Notes under the pieces: model-generated
The model's input: the letters and a program-made list of their open reading frames with translations, nothing else
The model's database searches: none
What the model was told of the DNA's origin: nothing
DNA from: Hofstenia miamia
Taxonomy: Eukaryota; Xenacoelomorpha; Acoela; Hofsteniidae
Direction: 5' to 3'
DNA: 64,000 bases
NCBI GenBank assembly: GCA_900660155.1
Contig: CABFPE010000049.1
Span: forward strand, 408,045 to 472,044
In this document: in pieces, positions 11,409-22,694 of the stretch
How positions within the stretch are numbered: position 1 is the stretch's first letter
How the letters are laid out: each line of letters begins with the position of its first letter
Made by a program: the position numbers and the translations under genes

Positions 11409-12576
11409 ACTAATTTGATCTATTACATTATGCACAGCTAAGCAGTTCTTGTGTATTGTAGAATCTCGCGAAAGGAATGAATCAGTCCACTAATAATCAT
11501 ATGTAATAAACTCTGTTCAAGATAATACAAGCAGATATTGTAGTTTCCTAATGTAGCTAGATGTAATAGCATAATGTAATAAATAGTGTAATGTGAACAA
11601 CGAATGATAGGAAAGCTAATATGAGTAAAAACCCCTATTCTTACACCTAACCTAAGAGCATCTCGGGTAAGCACCGGCTATACACGATGCACCCGTTAAC
11701 TGGAGTCGTGAACCACCATCTAGAATACCCGAGAGCTCGAACGTTTAGCTTTCCATTCTATTAAATAAAATAACCTGATACAAAAACGTAAAGTAAATCC
11801 AGTAAATTAACTTCATCACCAAAATGATCAATTACACAATTTTTATAGTGAAAAATTAACAAACAATCAAATATTTGACTAGTACCTGCTAATTCCAGTT
11901 GTTGACAATTTCAAATGCTTTAAATTTCGTTTGTCTGCTGATTACGCACTTCTGCCTTAATTTGCAGTTGCGATTTAGGTCTAGTGTCTTTTTGCCAAAT
12001 ATTTTAATATCAAAAATTACTGCACTATAAATTTACAAATAACTAATTAATCTTAATCATATGTTTTTACAATTAATATTTTATTCAGTCTTAGTTTCTT
12101 CTTCCTTTTTTCTTAGTTTGACCACATATGATTCAGATTACGATTATGTTACAGTATAACGATTGAGGGCTGTTGTGAGGGATTGCTATGAGATGTCAGC
12201 CTTGATAATTGCATGCAATTAAGTTACTACTAGGGATGGGAATGTTTTTGTCATGTTTAGCTGGCTACATGTAGTAACAAGTACGTGAAAGGCTGATAGC
12301 CACGGTAGGTATGTTAATTACTAATACTATTTTAGATCCAAATTGTTAGACTTATAAGAGACCAATAAGTGACTGTATTGATTCTATAATATTTATATGT
12401 AGATTAGAAGCTGCTGTAGTTTAGTTATCTTTTTATTTTGTCTGCAGCTAGTGTTGTGTCCGTTTTATTTGTCAGTCATTATTGTATACATCTTTTAACT
12501 AAATGTTGGAAGCTGCTCTACTTCTATATTAGCTAATTTTAATTCGCTTAATAGCAGCTATTGTCAGGTTGTGATA
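11409..12576 (+). repeat. 3' LTR of the gypsy-like fossil, split by an insertion
   Basis: The LTR match is present at 11409-11453 and 12166-12576. About 710 bp of unrelated sequence lies between. The second part keeps the order and most of the sequence of 6378-6789. Confidence 0.75.
11454..12165. mobile_element. About 710-bp insertion in the 3' LTR, with a GC-rich hairpin
   Basis: This sequence is absent from the 5' LTR. It has no coding capacity and no obvious terminal inverted repeats. It contains a GC-rich 74-bp core whose ends pair: TCTCGGGTA (11661-11669) with TACCCGAGA (11726-11734). The length is tRNA-like, but I found no T-loop or clear internal promoter boxes on either strand, so I do not call it a tRNA. 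It could be a SINE-like or structured-RNA insertion. Confidence 0.5.
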
Positions 12577-12589
12577 TGTTAGATGGGAA

Positions 12590-12945
12590 ATGAATTGGAA
12601 GTAAAGAAGAATTTCGGGTGACTATTTTTTGTGGAATCCACAAAAAGTTAAATGCAAGTTCAACTGGAAGTAAAGAAAGAATTTCGGCTGGCTATTTTTG
12701 TGGAATCCACAAAAAATAAGTTGAATGCAAGTTTATTTAAAAGCAAAGAAAGAATTTCGGCTGGCTATTTTTGTGGAATCCACAAAAAGTTAATGCAAGA
12801 AAAGAAGAAATTTGGCTGAATATTTTTGTGGAATCAACAAATAAGTAAGTGCAAATGCAGTTCGAACTTAAGAAAGGTTTTGACTGACAGTTCAAAAGTG
12901 AATTCTAAATCTTGAAAGAACTATTTTGTGAAGCCTTCAAAAATG
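12590..12945. repeat. Tandem array of about 55-73-bp units, each with a small perfect hairpin
   Basis: Units of the form AAAGAAAGAATTTCGGCTGG + hairpin + AATGCAAGTT repeat directly after the LTR. The hairpin is TTTTTGTGG-AAT-CCACAAAAA, perfect at 12626-12646, 12695-12715 and 12768-12788, imperfect at 12823-12843 and degenerate near 12924-12944. Spacing is 69, 73 and 55 bp. No coding frame is conserved. Confidence 0.8.
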
Positions 12946-12984
12946 TAACACAAATACAAAGAAAATATATGATTTGTGTAGAAT

Positions 12985-12989
<5 letters not shown>

Positions 12990-13026
<37 letters not shown>
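12990..13026. repeat. TA microsatellite
   Basis: Uninterrupted (TA)n run. Confidence 0.95.
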
Positions 13027-13033
<7 letters not shown>

Positions 13034-15795
13034 TGTAATATGTGAATTGCATTAACATATATAACTTATTAATATTTCAGTATAATGTTGCATCGCTTGA
13101 TCTATCAAATTCATATATACACCTTCAAAGAATTTAAACAAAATTCAACACAAAATTTTTGAATGAGGCATGCGTAATCAAATGACAGTCATTTCATACA
13201 TAATTTTGTATATACACATCATGCAAATAACCTTAACACAATTCGTTCTCTGAAAAAAGTTTTATATTCACTTAATTGTCAGACGGAAAATGCATAATTC
13301 ATACTCATTGCTGAAACTAGGATATAAATTCCAGGGGTTCTGGTTCCACTTAAAGGGGTGCAGCTCAAAACTGCAAACATACAAAATTTCTTGCAAGTAT
13401 GGCATGGCCGGCATTAAGCATGACACAGCCCGGATTTCCACATATATTATTTTGGCAAGGGACGCATTCATATGTGCTCAAAAGCACAATTCCTCATATT
13501 GTTTTTCTATCAAATATAGTGATAACGCAAGTATATTGTTTTATACACAACTAAAGAAAACATATGAAACTCAGCATTGCAAATTGAACAATTGCCGTGC
13601 TGTTCACATGAAATACATTAACCATTGACCTTTTCATTGATGCGATCATTCCTGAAGATGAAGCCAAAGATGGACATGGGAAAAAATTTTGCCCAGTCCA
13701 GCCCGAAAATAGCATAGCATATTAAGATCATTGCTCTTTCAGCCCATTGTGTGCTCATTTTTAGGATAAATTCTTTGTTTATCAACTAGTTCTTGTTGTA
13801 AAACAGGTTTTTGAAAAAGACAGATTCTAAAGAAATTCGCCTTTGGTGGTAAAACAAGTAAGAGTTACCGATAGAGCATTTAGTTGTAGATCGTTTTGTT
13901 TACTACAATAAGAACTTTAAAAATCTGACGCAAGTTATTGACGTCTTTGAAAGCCAATAAAGCAATTATATACAGCCTACAAAACGAAATTTTTCGAATC
14001 CCGAAATCAAGCTCAAAACTTCTTGCATTGATTCTCGTTATGGAAAGTTTTTGCTTTTAAAGAAATTTTCAACAACAAATTGTGTGAGGTAATAATGCAC
14101 TGACAGCTATTTTTTCCAAACTAGTTTACTTGAAGACCAAAATAAAAGCTGAGCAGGACGACTTTCTAAAGATAGACGCGATTTTCAGATACCTACAGTC
14201 TGAAAATTTGACGAAAAATTTTTCAGAGCGATTTACTAAAGGTATTCTAGTCTCATATTAGTTCTGCATGCTTCATTTCGTATTAGATTAAATTAGTGCA
14301 GGTGCACATGCCACTTTGTGCAAAATTTTTCTGAAATAAATGCTGCTTAGTCTGCAATTGATATTACGAAAAATGTATTGAGAAAAGATTAAATTCGATT
14401 ACGTTAAAAAAAATTAGGAACTATCTATCACGCTAGAGTTTTTCAATGTTCCCCACTAGAGAATTATGCGAAAATATCTTAGAATAGAACAAAATTATTG
14501 TGCAAATTGTCTTCAATTTTTTCAAGATTAAATGTTGCTTTGAAACAATTTTCATGCATATAAATTGATAGACGCTGTGGTACACAATGTGGGTCACATG
14601 ACTTGAAAAAATATTGTAATTAATGTAAATCTTGCCACAGCTATTGTTTGGATTATTAACTTAAATCGTAATTACCACTTTAAAAGCAGGGATTTTGCTT
14701 TACTTATGAGCAATTGATCATATACAGACGCATATAGTAACCATTTTTTCATTTTTTTCGTTCAAATGTCTATGACTTATTCACTTAAAAGATTATTTGG
14801 AATGAAAACGTGAAATGACAACTTCTAAATTTGCAGCACTAGTTCATGACCTTTTAGTAGGAGAAAAATTTGTTATTTAGATTTTAATTTTACAAGACCG
14901 CAGTTTGAAGTAATTAATTTTTAAAAATGCATACACATCATTGTCTGACAATAAAAAACTAACAATTCCATTTACAATAGCGTGTCAAAATTTATCGCAA
15001 AGGTTAAGTATACAATAATTATTAAGCATCTAGAATAATGTTTGAAAATTTCTTGTGTGATATAACAGAGGAAACTGCGAACTATAGCAAGACTTCATCG
15101 TTTTACACAAGCAGTTCTAAATTTAAATATACTATAAATTAGAATATGGCTTTTTAAAATAGTGGTGTTAGAAGCGTTTAAAAAATTAAAGTTTAACGAA
15201 ATAATTTTTGAAATTGACACATATTAAGTTCTAAAGAGCAAATATCAATAAGTCATTTCAAACTTTCAATGTTTTATCATGCTTCATCTAAAAACCAAAG
15301 CAGTAGTTGAACTGGAATTTTTGGCATTGTATAGAAATAATGTAAAAATGAATTATAGATGTTCATAAATGATCTTCATTCTAAAACGCACAATACCTTC
15401 ATATAAAAAATCACAAATTCATCACTGATTAAATAATTGGTCTTTTTGTTAGCTTCTAAATTCTGACAAAACTAAGAAATGGTTGTAGATTTTAAAATTG
15501 TTTTTTTGAAAAAAATTATTTAGAATTTAAAAATTATTTACCATCTTCAAGATGTTGACATCTAAATTGTAGCAGTTACAAAATATTTAAAAAATATAAG
15601 AGGATCTTTATCATTTAACAATTTCTGTTTTGAATTTGAAACATACTTCTTGAGGAAATGTGTTTTCATTCGGCTTCTTGTAATGCTTGTACTGATATAG
15701 GACTAAACAAATATTCAGGCTTAGTAAGATTCTAGTTTTGACATGTTGAAAAATTGAGTAGACCAACATTTGTTATGCAAACATTTTTTGAAAAA
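13027..15795. other. AT-rich gene-poor stretch
   Basis: No gene was recognised. An open stretch at 13290-13628 (112 codons, plus strand) has no family motif. Its start overlaps a dispersed repeat shared with 21.4 kb, so it is probably not a gene. Confidence 0.5.
13325..13440 (+). repeat. Dispersed repeat, copy 1 (partner at 21365-21480)
   Basis: The block with GGGGTGCAGCTCAAAACTGC then TTGCAAGTATGGCATGGCCG aligns with GGAGGTGCAACTCAGAACTG then TTGCAAGTATATTATGGTCG at 21.4 kb, in the same orientation and with similar spacing. Confidence 0.6.
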
Positions 15796-15810
15796 AGGTC
15801 GACATGGGTT

Positions 15811-15834
15811 GGCACCGGCCGGGTGATCGGTGCC
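15811..15834. repeat. GC-rich hairpin in AT-rich DNA
   Basis: GGCACCG and CGGTGCC pair as 7-bp arms around a 10-nt loop. The block is strikingly GC-rich against its surroundings. Function unknown. Confidence 0.55.
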
Positions 15835-16259
15835 GGTGGATATTTTAAAACAGTCATTTAATAATCCTCGAAAAATTTTGGTTTTACATATGAAATCCAC
15901 TAAGTCATTATATGGTGAGAAATTCAATTTCTTGAAATTTTCAAATTAAATTTACAATATCAATTAGGCGTGAGAGAAATTTGCATTTGTTTATCAATTT
16001 TCAAAGTACATGCCTCTATTCAATATTATGCATGATTTTTAGGTATTTTCTTTGTTCAAATTGTAATATCACAAACATATTATTACGCACACCACACCGT
16101 AAATACAAGTATATAACTTCTACAAAGATCTTGAATAACACTGAATGCAAATTACCTCTACTTCGGAATGATCTTTACATCCTATTGGCATTTTGAGCAT
16201 TGCAATTTAGTTTTTAAATCCTGTTTCCTAGAAGAATACACTCATCACAATTTTCAAAG

Positions 16260-17799
16260 TCCGCATGGGTAGAGAAGATGAAACAGCAGTTTCATTTTCT
16301 TGAATCTTGTTGTTTCTCATAAGGTGTAAGAAAAGATTTGTTTTTCTAGAAACCCTCTATTTTGATCTATCTTCAATTGAACTTTTCATTAACTGTAAAG
16401 TCGTTTGTTCAAAATATTATGATCTTTTGATGTTCTTGTTTTTTACTGACATAATATATGAGTTGACAAGTCCAATGTCAAACATATTGAATAGAAAAGA
16501 CACTGACTAATTACGGAATTTCGCTTTTGATGAAAAAATTCTTACCATGTGGTCAAAATGATCGATTTCACTTTTGTATGAATTGTAGTATTTGATGATT
16601 TCGGGTTTTTCATTAGCTTTTGCAAGAGTGGCAGTATGATTGGTTGTAGCAAGAACAAGCTAAGGGGCTCTTTTTCAATATAAGAAATTAGCAGTATTCT
16701 TTCTGATCGAAAATATTTTTAGGTATCCTTTGAAATGTTTGCAGGGATATTCTTCAATTCTTGTAGAATACCAAGTTAATTCCTTCCGTATATGCCTATA
16801 TAGAAGGTGCTGTTTTCAAATAAATAGTCTAGCAGTGCATTGATGTGAAATAGTTATCGTCTGTAATATTATTCCTATAATTCAAATAGGGCCAAGAATC
16901 TGATCAGCAATTTTTTGAAAAACAGTTTCTAAATTTAAAATAATATAATATAATCAGTTGTTGATTTTCAAATGTCAGAAATGGCTTGAAGTATATATGA
17001 GTTCGTTGTATCTGTGAGATAAAAAATTTTCAAGCCCAATTTTCCAGGCTTTGCTGCAATATACTGACGAAAAGCCAATCTCCCATGAAAATCTACTAAT
17101 TGTTTGTCAATACAAAGTGCAACTTCTGGATGGTAAACAATTTGCGATTTCGTTGAAAACAACTATCATATATCTTCAATTTAACAAAACAGATTTTTAC
17201 TTGAATTCCTTAAGTGATCATCAAATTAACATCTTTCTCTTGACATAGCTGCTTAAAAAGCTCAAAGCCCCTTGCAAGATCCCATAAATTTTGAAAATGT
17301 TCCGATAGTAACCAGCTAGTTTATATATTCCAATAAAGCATTCTATTTATTTCTTTGTGACAAATTACCAATGAATCTTGAAATAGTCGTTTCCCTCCAA
17401 ATTAGTGCAACTTATCATTTCATTCGTGAAAATATATCAAAGCGCTTCTTTTATCCTCTAAGTTTAATCCTGACAAAACATAGGACTTTGCTTAACACAG
17501 ATTGGTAATGGATTCCTCACTATTTCAGGAGGATCAATATTATTCCACCTGTGGCTAGATTTTGCAATCATCACTTTCGCTACTATTATATTCTCACTTC
17601 CTGAACTAACATATGGAGAATTTCTAACTTCTAAGTCAACATCAGATTCAAGTTCTGGATGCTGAGCCAAATCTGATGAGAAATTGACCAATTCCGATTC
17701 AGGTAATATATCATCATCATCATCATTATTAATATTAGGTTCAATTGGCAATCTATCTATTTCAGGCTCACCTTCATCACCATCAAACACAAAATACAA
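16260..17799 (-). pseudogene. Decayed piggyBac-type transposase
   Basis: Read on the minus strand from 17799 downwards. The N-terminal part (17464-17799) is acidic (a run of five Asp) and ends in a Trp/Pro segment typical of the piggyBac N-terminus. Further on come a GIYKLAGYYRN block, then VALCIDKQLVDFHGRLAFRQ and KPGKLGLKIFYL (16968-17162), which match the DDE_Tnp_1_7 catalytic core with Asp in the D-(E/K)-Q-L box. At about 16590-16530 KPEIIKYYNSYKSEIDHFD corresponds to the usual KP..I.DYN..K..VD..D block, followed by NMFDIGLVNSYI. Several stops and frame changes separate these blocks, so it is inactive. A C-terminal Cys-rich domain was not identified. Confidence 0.85.
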
Positions 17800-17977
17800 T
17801 TATTAAGGTGTAAATCGAGTTCTCTTTCGGTGACAATTCATAATAATTCACAACAATACATCTAAAACCTGCAAAAAAATGGTTAAAAAGGTTAAAACAT
17901 TAACGACAAATATATTTTTATTTCAAAAAAGCCGTATTTAGCTGTAAGAATATTGAAAATTGTAAGGACTATAACTG

Positions 17978-17993
17978 GGGTCGTTAAAGACCC
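17978..17993. repeat. Short palindrome, possible piggyBac end
   Basis: GGGTCGTTAAAGACCC is nearly self-complementary and lies about 180 bp upstream of the piggyBac N-terminus. Some piggyBac-like elements have palindromic GGGTC...GACCC ends; the link is inference. No TTAA target duplication was shown. Confidence 0.3.
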
Positions 17994-17999
17994 GAATTT

Positions 18000-18795
18000 A
18001 GGCTTAAACAACAGTTTCTAAATTTACAATAAGCAAGATATCCAATAAGGTCAATATCTTGATTAGATATATGTTTAATAGTACATGAAATGTAAAAAAT
18101 TTTTACACAATTTTAACTGCTACGGTGGACATTAAATTTTACTTGGGATCCAAAAAGACCGCACTGTTCCAAAGTTCTAAGAGAGTTCTTAGATCTTCAT
18201 CAGTTGTTAAGAACTTAGAAAATGTACATTGATCTTGTCAGGGTCACCATGTAAAATTGCCAAGTTTGTGATGTAGCCTAAATTGAGCCATTTCTGACTG
18301 TAATTGATTGTTGACGATTTCAACAGAGTATTACAATAATTACTTCAACAATAATAGAAAAAATCTTAACAGTAACACCAATAAATACAGATATATTTAG
18401 TTAGCAGTATAATTCATTTCCGCTATCAATGATGCCATTCAGCCGAAGTAAACATCAATGCTGCAAGGACAATAATCCAATTCAACTTTGAGGTGTCTTT
18501 TTTATTATCTAGGTCGCTTGTCAACCAATAACTTTTTAGTTCTCAGCTTATATATAATAATGTACATGCAAAAACTTACAGACATTGTTGGAATAATGTC
18601 ATTACTACAGATCTGATTTGATACATGTTGAAAATAATGTTTAAATGACGAAAAAATTAATTACCAAACATAATGTTTACGGCACCTAAAACCAGGTATG
18701 GTTGCAGAAATGTTTGGCCTAGCACCAACTCAGACCATCTCTGTGACGCATAAACAATTATAAAATTCATAACAGTAAAATACAAACAACATATA
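18000..18795. other. AT-rich stretch without recognised gene
   Basis: Nothing beyond AT-rich sequence was recognised. Confidence 0.5.
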
Positions 18796-19658
18796 ATGAC
18801 AGCAGTCTAAAAAGGTTAGTAACATAATCAAGAGCAATGATAAGCATCGAGTTTAAACGTTTTATTCAACAATTTTTCTATGCATGGCAGCTTAAATGCA
18901 AGCGTCTGTTTGTACTTTTGCATCTCCTGCCTCATAAACAAAATTATCAAATTGTCGAAAGCACAAAAAGAAAAAAACATCCTACTACACTCCCTCTAAT
19001 AATGGCAGACTAACTTCAGTTACCAGTTTTATACATATTTTCATCATATGTAGTAACAAAGTGATTAATAAATGTTGAATTTCAGCACCAGAAACAAGTG
19101 GCTGTTTAGTATTCAATGATAGCCCAGTATCAGGGGCTCTTAGCAGTTTGGTTGGTTTACCTTGGAGTGCGGCATTGATTATTTGTAATTATATTAATTT
19201 ATTATATTGTACTATTGGTAATAATANATGACAGCAGTCTAAAAAGGTTAGTAACATAATCAAGAGCAATGATAAGCATCGAGTTTAAACGTTTTATTCA
19301 ACAATTTTTCTATGCATGGCAGCTTAAATGCAAGCGTCTGTTTGTACTTTTGCATCTCCTGCCTCATAAACAAAATTATCAAATTGTCGAAAGCACAAAA
19401 AGAAAAAAACATCCTACTACACTCCCTCTAATAATGGCAGACTAACTTCAGTTACCAGTTTTATACATATTTTCATCATATGTAGTAACAAAGTGATTAA
19501 TAAATGTTGAATTTCAGCACCAGAAACAAGTGGCTGTTTAGTATTCAATGATAGCCCAGTATCAGGGGCTCTTAGCAGTTTGGTTGGTTTACCTTGGAGT
19601 GCGGCATTGATTATTTGTAATTATATTAATTTATTATATTGTACTATTGGTAATAATA
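18796..19658. repeat. 431-bp segment present twice around a single N
   Basis: 18796-19226 is repeated as 19228-19658, apparently without change, and the two copies are separated only by one N at 19227. This is the signature of two overlapping contigs joined without merging. Real sequence is probably one copy. Confidence 0.9.
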
Positions 19659-19659
19659 T

Positions 19660-19880
19660 ACTCAATAACTACATAAATTATAATAGGCGGTCAGACACAT
19701 GCACAAATAGGGTTAAACAAAGAACAGATTTTGGAAGACCGCATACATCTCTAGTGCTTGCCGAATGTGGAATAAATTAGATAAAGTAACGCGCAAAGCT
19801 CCAAACTTAAGAACTTTTAGGAGAATTTTAAAACAAAACCTACTTGCAGACCAATACACTTTTGGATATTCAAAATAACT
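19660..19880 (+). pseudogene. LINE ORF2 C-terminal fragment
   Basis: The plus strand reads RRSDTCTNRVKQRTDFGRPH, then a short ECGIN block, then LRTFRRILKQNLLADQ after a frame change. This resembles the end of non-LTR retrotransposon ORF2 proteins of the CR1/Jockey/RTE type, where a short structural domain follows the RT. It is 5'-truncated and followed by TATGTA-rich sequence that may be its 3' tail. The exact clade was not determined. Confidence 0.6.
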
Positions 19881-22036
19881 TAATATTTGGAGGAAATTCT
19901 AGCAGTAAATTTAAGTTATTTTAATTATTTTAATTTGTCTATATGTAAATATTTTAATTTTTTAGCTTGTTTATTGTATATGTATGTATTTTAGTATGTG
20001 CTGTTCAATTTTGTAAATATGTGTGTATGTATATGTTTGTAAATATTGCACATATATATTTTTTCAAATTTGTCAGCATGTACAGCAAATGTACTATCAT
20101 TACATAAACAAAAATATAGCTATTGAAGACTTACAGCTGGAGTCAGTTTTCTTCTGTCACACAAATTGTTAGACGGAATAAAAATTCTCAATGTTTCGCT
20201 TTCTTTTATAAAAAACAAAATGTTCAGTAACCTAGACAAAGATCTTGTTGCTTGTAAATATTCTCAATTCCAATGACACTCAGTCTTTAAACTCAAAGCT
20301 CAAGAGGCTAATTATCAGCATTTCATACTTCGCATCATCTGCATTCTCGAAATCACTAAAGTGTCATGATTCTAATCTTCGAAGAAACTTCATTTTGCGA
20401 GTGATCCCCATAAAGCAGCACTCTCTAACCCTATTTACTTATCCTCATATGTAAAACAAGAAATAAAGAATACTTAGATAATCATCGGTAAATAAATGTA
20501 GAGCTAAAGCAGTACGTTATCGGCAGTATGATAGAAAACCATTCTCAAAGAAAGTAAATTTGAAAGTATTTAGAAATTACATTTACATATCTCCAAAGCA
20601 ATTCTCTCTATCATTTTTTGTTATGGATTTTTTTACATAAGTCGTTTGAGCATATCAGAACTATATTCAAATCATAATAGAGACACTTTTTCTAACATAA
20701 TGAAATTAGTCGATTATTGACTTCGAATAATTATTGAAACCGCTAATTGCTGCCCAATTAACCCCATGCAATTGTAACTAGCACAGATATGCACGAGTAA
20801 GTAGATCGACCCTGTACTATATCCACTCACACATAGCACCTCTCAACTCGAAGCACTACTAAATAATGACGCTTAAATTTAGTAAGTTTATTATCAAACA
20901 ATCTCTTAGTTCTTGAGGCAAAATTTATTCGAAAATAAACAATGAATTTCAGAAAAGCATATGGTTAATTAATATTAAATTCTGTTCATCTCAATAAATA
21001 TTTTTATTTCTTAAGATTACCTTCCTTAGGAAATGTTAAGCTTAATCCAGGACCAATTCTGAAAGAATCGAAAATAATCTAAGAAATTCCTGGAATAACT
21101 ATAAATTTGTTTATCTCAAAGCTTGAGGTCTCAATTCAAACACAAACGATTTTCTAAACTTTATAAAAAATAAAAGTCAAAGCTAAAACTTATCCTAATT
21201 TGTTTAATAGAAACTGACATTATTCCAAAATTGTCATAAAAAACCGCTTAGGAAGACGTGGCGAACTAATAATATTAGTTCCAAAATGTTTAAAACCGCT
21301 GGGTAAATTAGAATTTGAAACACGATATATTTGAATTTTTCTGGATAGAAATTATATATTTTGAAATTCCTAGTGTACTTGTTCTACCTAAGGAGGTGCA
21401 ACTCAGAACTGCAACCATGCATGCTTTTTTGCAAGTATATTATGGTCGGATTTAAGAACTAATAAATATCACATATAATCCAAATAAAAATTTTTATATT
21501 TTAAGTTACCTCTTCTGTTCTGTAATTATATTTGGCTCACATTAATAAAAATAATTTTAATAATCTTGAAAAAATTCGCTAAAAGTATTTATGTCACACG
21601 TGCATTACAACTTAAGTAATACTTAGCGTCTTTGCACTTATACAAGTAAATTACCTTATAAAACTAATCATTTTAAGATAATTTTCGCAATGAATTATAT
21701 AAGCTCCTCGGACGAAATAATGGAAATACTTTTGGAACAGATATGCTTTTATTACATATGTATACGTGCTACACTCAGCATCTTGCATGAACAAGTAAGC
21801 ATTAAGAAACCATTTTAATCTCACTAAAATAGAACAGACACCAACTAACTGGACTAATTCAGAAAAATCAAATGAATAATCTGCTTTAAAATAGAAAATC
21901 TTTTTCGACCAATACAATAATACAAAGGAAAAATGACACATTTAAAAGTTTTCGAAGTAAAGGAATTTCAACTGACGTTAACTAAGGAAGATAAACTACG
22001 ACAGAACAAGACAAAATTTTCAATTTAGGCCAAGAT
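19881..22036. other. AT-rich stretch without recognised gene
   Basis: Open stretches at 20245-20454 (plus) and 21651-21941 (minus) have no recognised motif. One dispersed repeat copy lies at 21365-21480. Confidence 0.5.
21365..21480 (+). repeat. Dispersed repeat, copy 2 (partner at 13325-13440)
   Basis: See 13325-13440. The copies are diverged but share order and spacing of several blocks. Confidence 0.6.
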
Positions 22037-22064
22037 TATATATATATATATATATATATATATA
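22037..22064. repeat. TA microsatellite
   Basis: Uninterrupted (TA)n run. Confidence 0.95.
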
Positions 22065-22245
22065 CTACCAAGCGCCAGCGAATAAGAAACTATAATAATA
22101 AACTTAAAAACAAATATATCGGCTACCTCTTATAATTTTCCAATCTATATGATTACAGTTTCATTCCTTACTCTCAAATTCGCACACGAGAGATATTTAA
22201 TTTCGCACAAGAGAGATTCAAGTTCGTATATTTGTTTACACAGTG

Positions 22246-22430
22246 CAGAGATGGAAGACGGTCGATACTGACCACTGGGCCGAACCTGATCAGGCCGGTC
22301 ACAGACCGGATCCTGTCACCCTTACTTTCACTTCACCAATCAAAACCGGTTACTTCTTGAGATGTGTCTCCGTTCATCCCGTTCTTGAAGCGGTCATGGT
22401 CACCAACTAAAGGTACCGCTTCCATCTCTG
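22246..22430. mobile_element. 185-bp hAT-type MITE with 8-bp target-site duplication
   Basis: The ends are inverted: CAGAGATGGAAG(A)CGGT on the left and ACCGCTTCCATCTCTG on the right. The 8-bp sequence ACACAGTG lies immediately outside both ends (22238-22245 and 22431-22438). An 8-bp target duplication and CA(G)-starting TIRs are diagnostic for the hAT superfamily. The element has no coding capacity and is clearly more GC-rich than its surroundings. The perfect duplication points to a fairly recent insertion. A larger element with the same tips is at 50843-51572. Confidence 0.9.
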
Positions 22431-22694
22431 ACACAGTGTATATTCCATTTTTCAATTTTTTTAGTAATATAATAGTTTATTTTGTACATCCAAAGAATTT
22501 CAGAGTTATGTTTCTAATACTATGCTTTTTCTGACGTGTTTATTGAAGATTAACTATACTTGATACATTGTTACTTACCTATTTTATAGGTAGTGCAAAC
22601 AAATTCACACACATTGCTTTCGAATTCTTTTGTTAATTTTATTATTAAGTGCATTTAATACCATATCAGAGACGAGAAAAGGGCCAGTGCAGTT

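Larger units (their letters stand above)
6320..12576 (+). mobile_element. Broken Ty3/gypsy-like LTR retrotransposon
   Basis: A direct repeat (6320-6789 and, interrupted, 11409-12576) flanks plus-strand gag- and pol-like sequence: a coiled-coil gag, a CCHC zinc knuckle, a retropepsin-like region, RT with a YIDD box, and the start of RNase H. The order protease-RT-RNase H fits Ty3/gypsy. An integrase was not recognised. The element is broken, with roughly a dozen disabling changes. The two LTRs differ at only a few percent of aligned positions, suggesting a moderately recent insertion. A separate sequence is inserted in the 3' LTR. It does not look able to move. Confidence 0.8.

Noticed and set aside
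11661-11734. tRNA gene candidate (74 bp with paired ends)
   Set aside because: Paired ends and length fit, but no T-arm consensus or anticodon-loop context could be placed on either strand.
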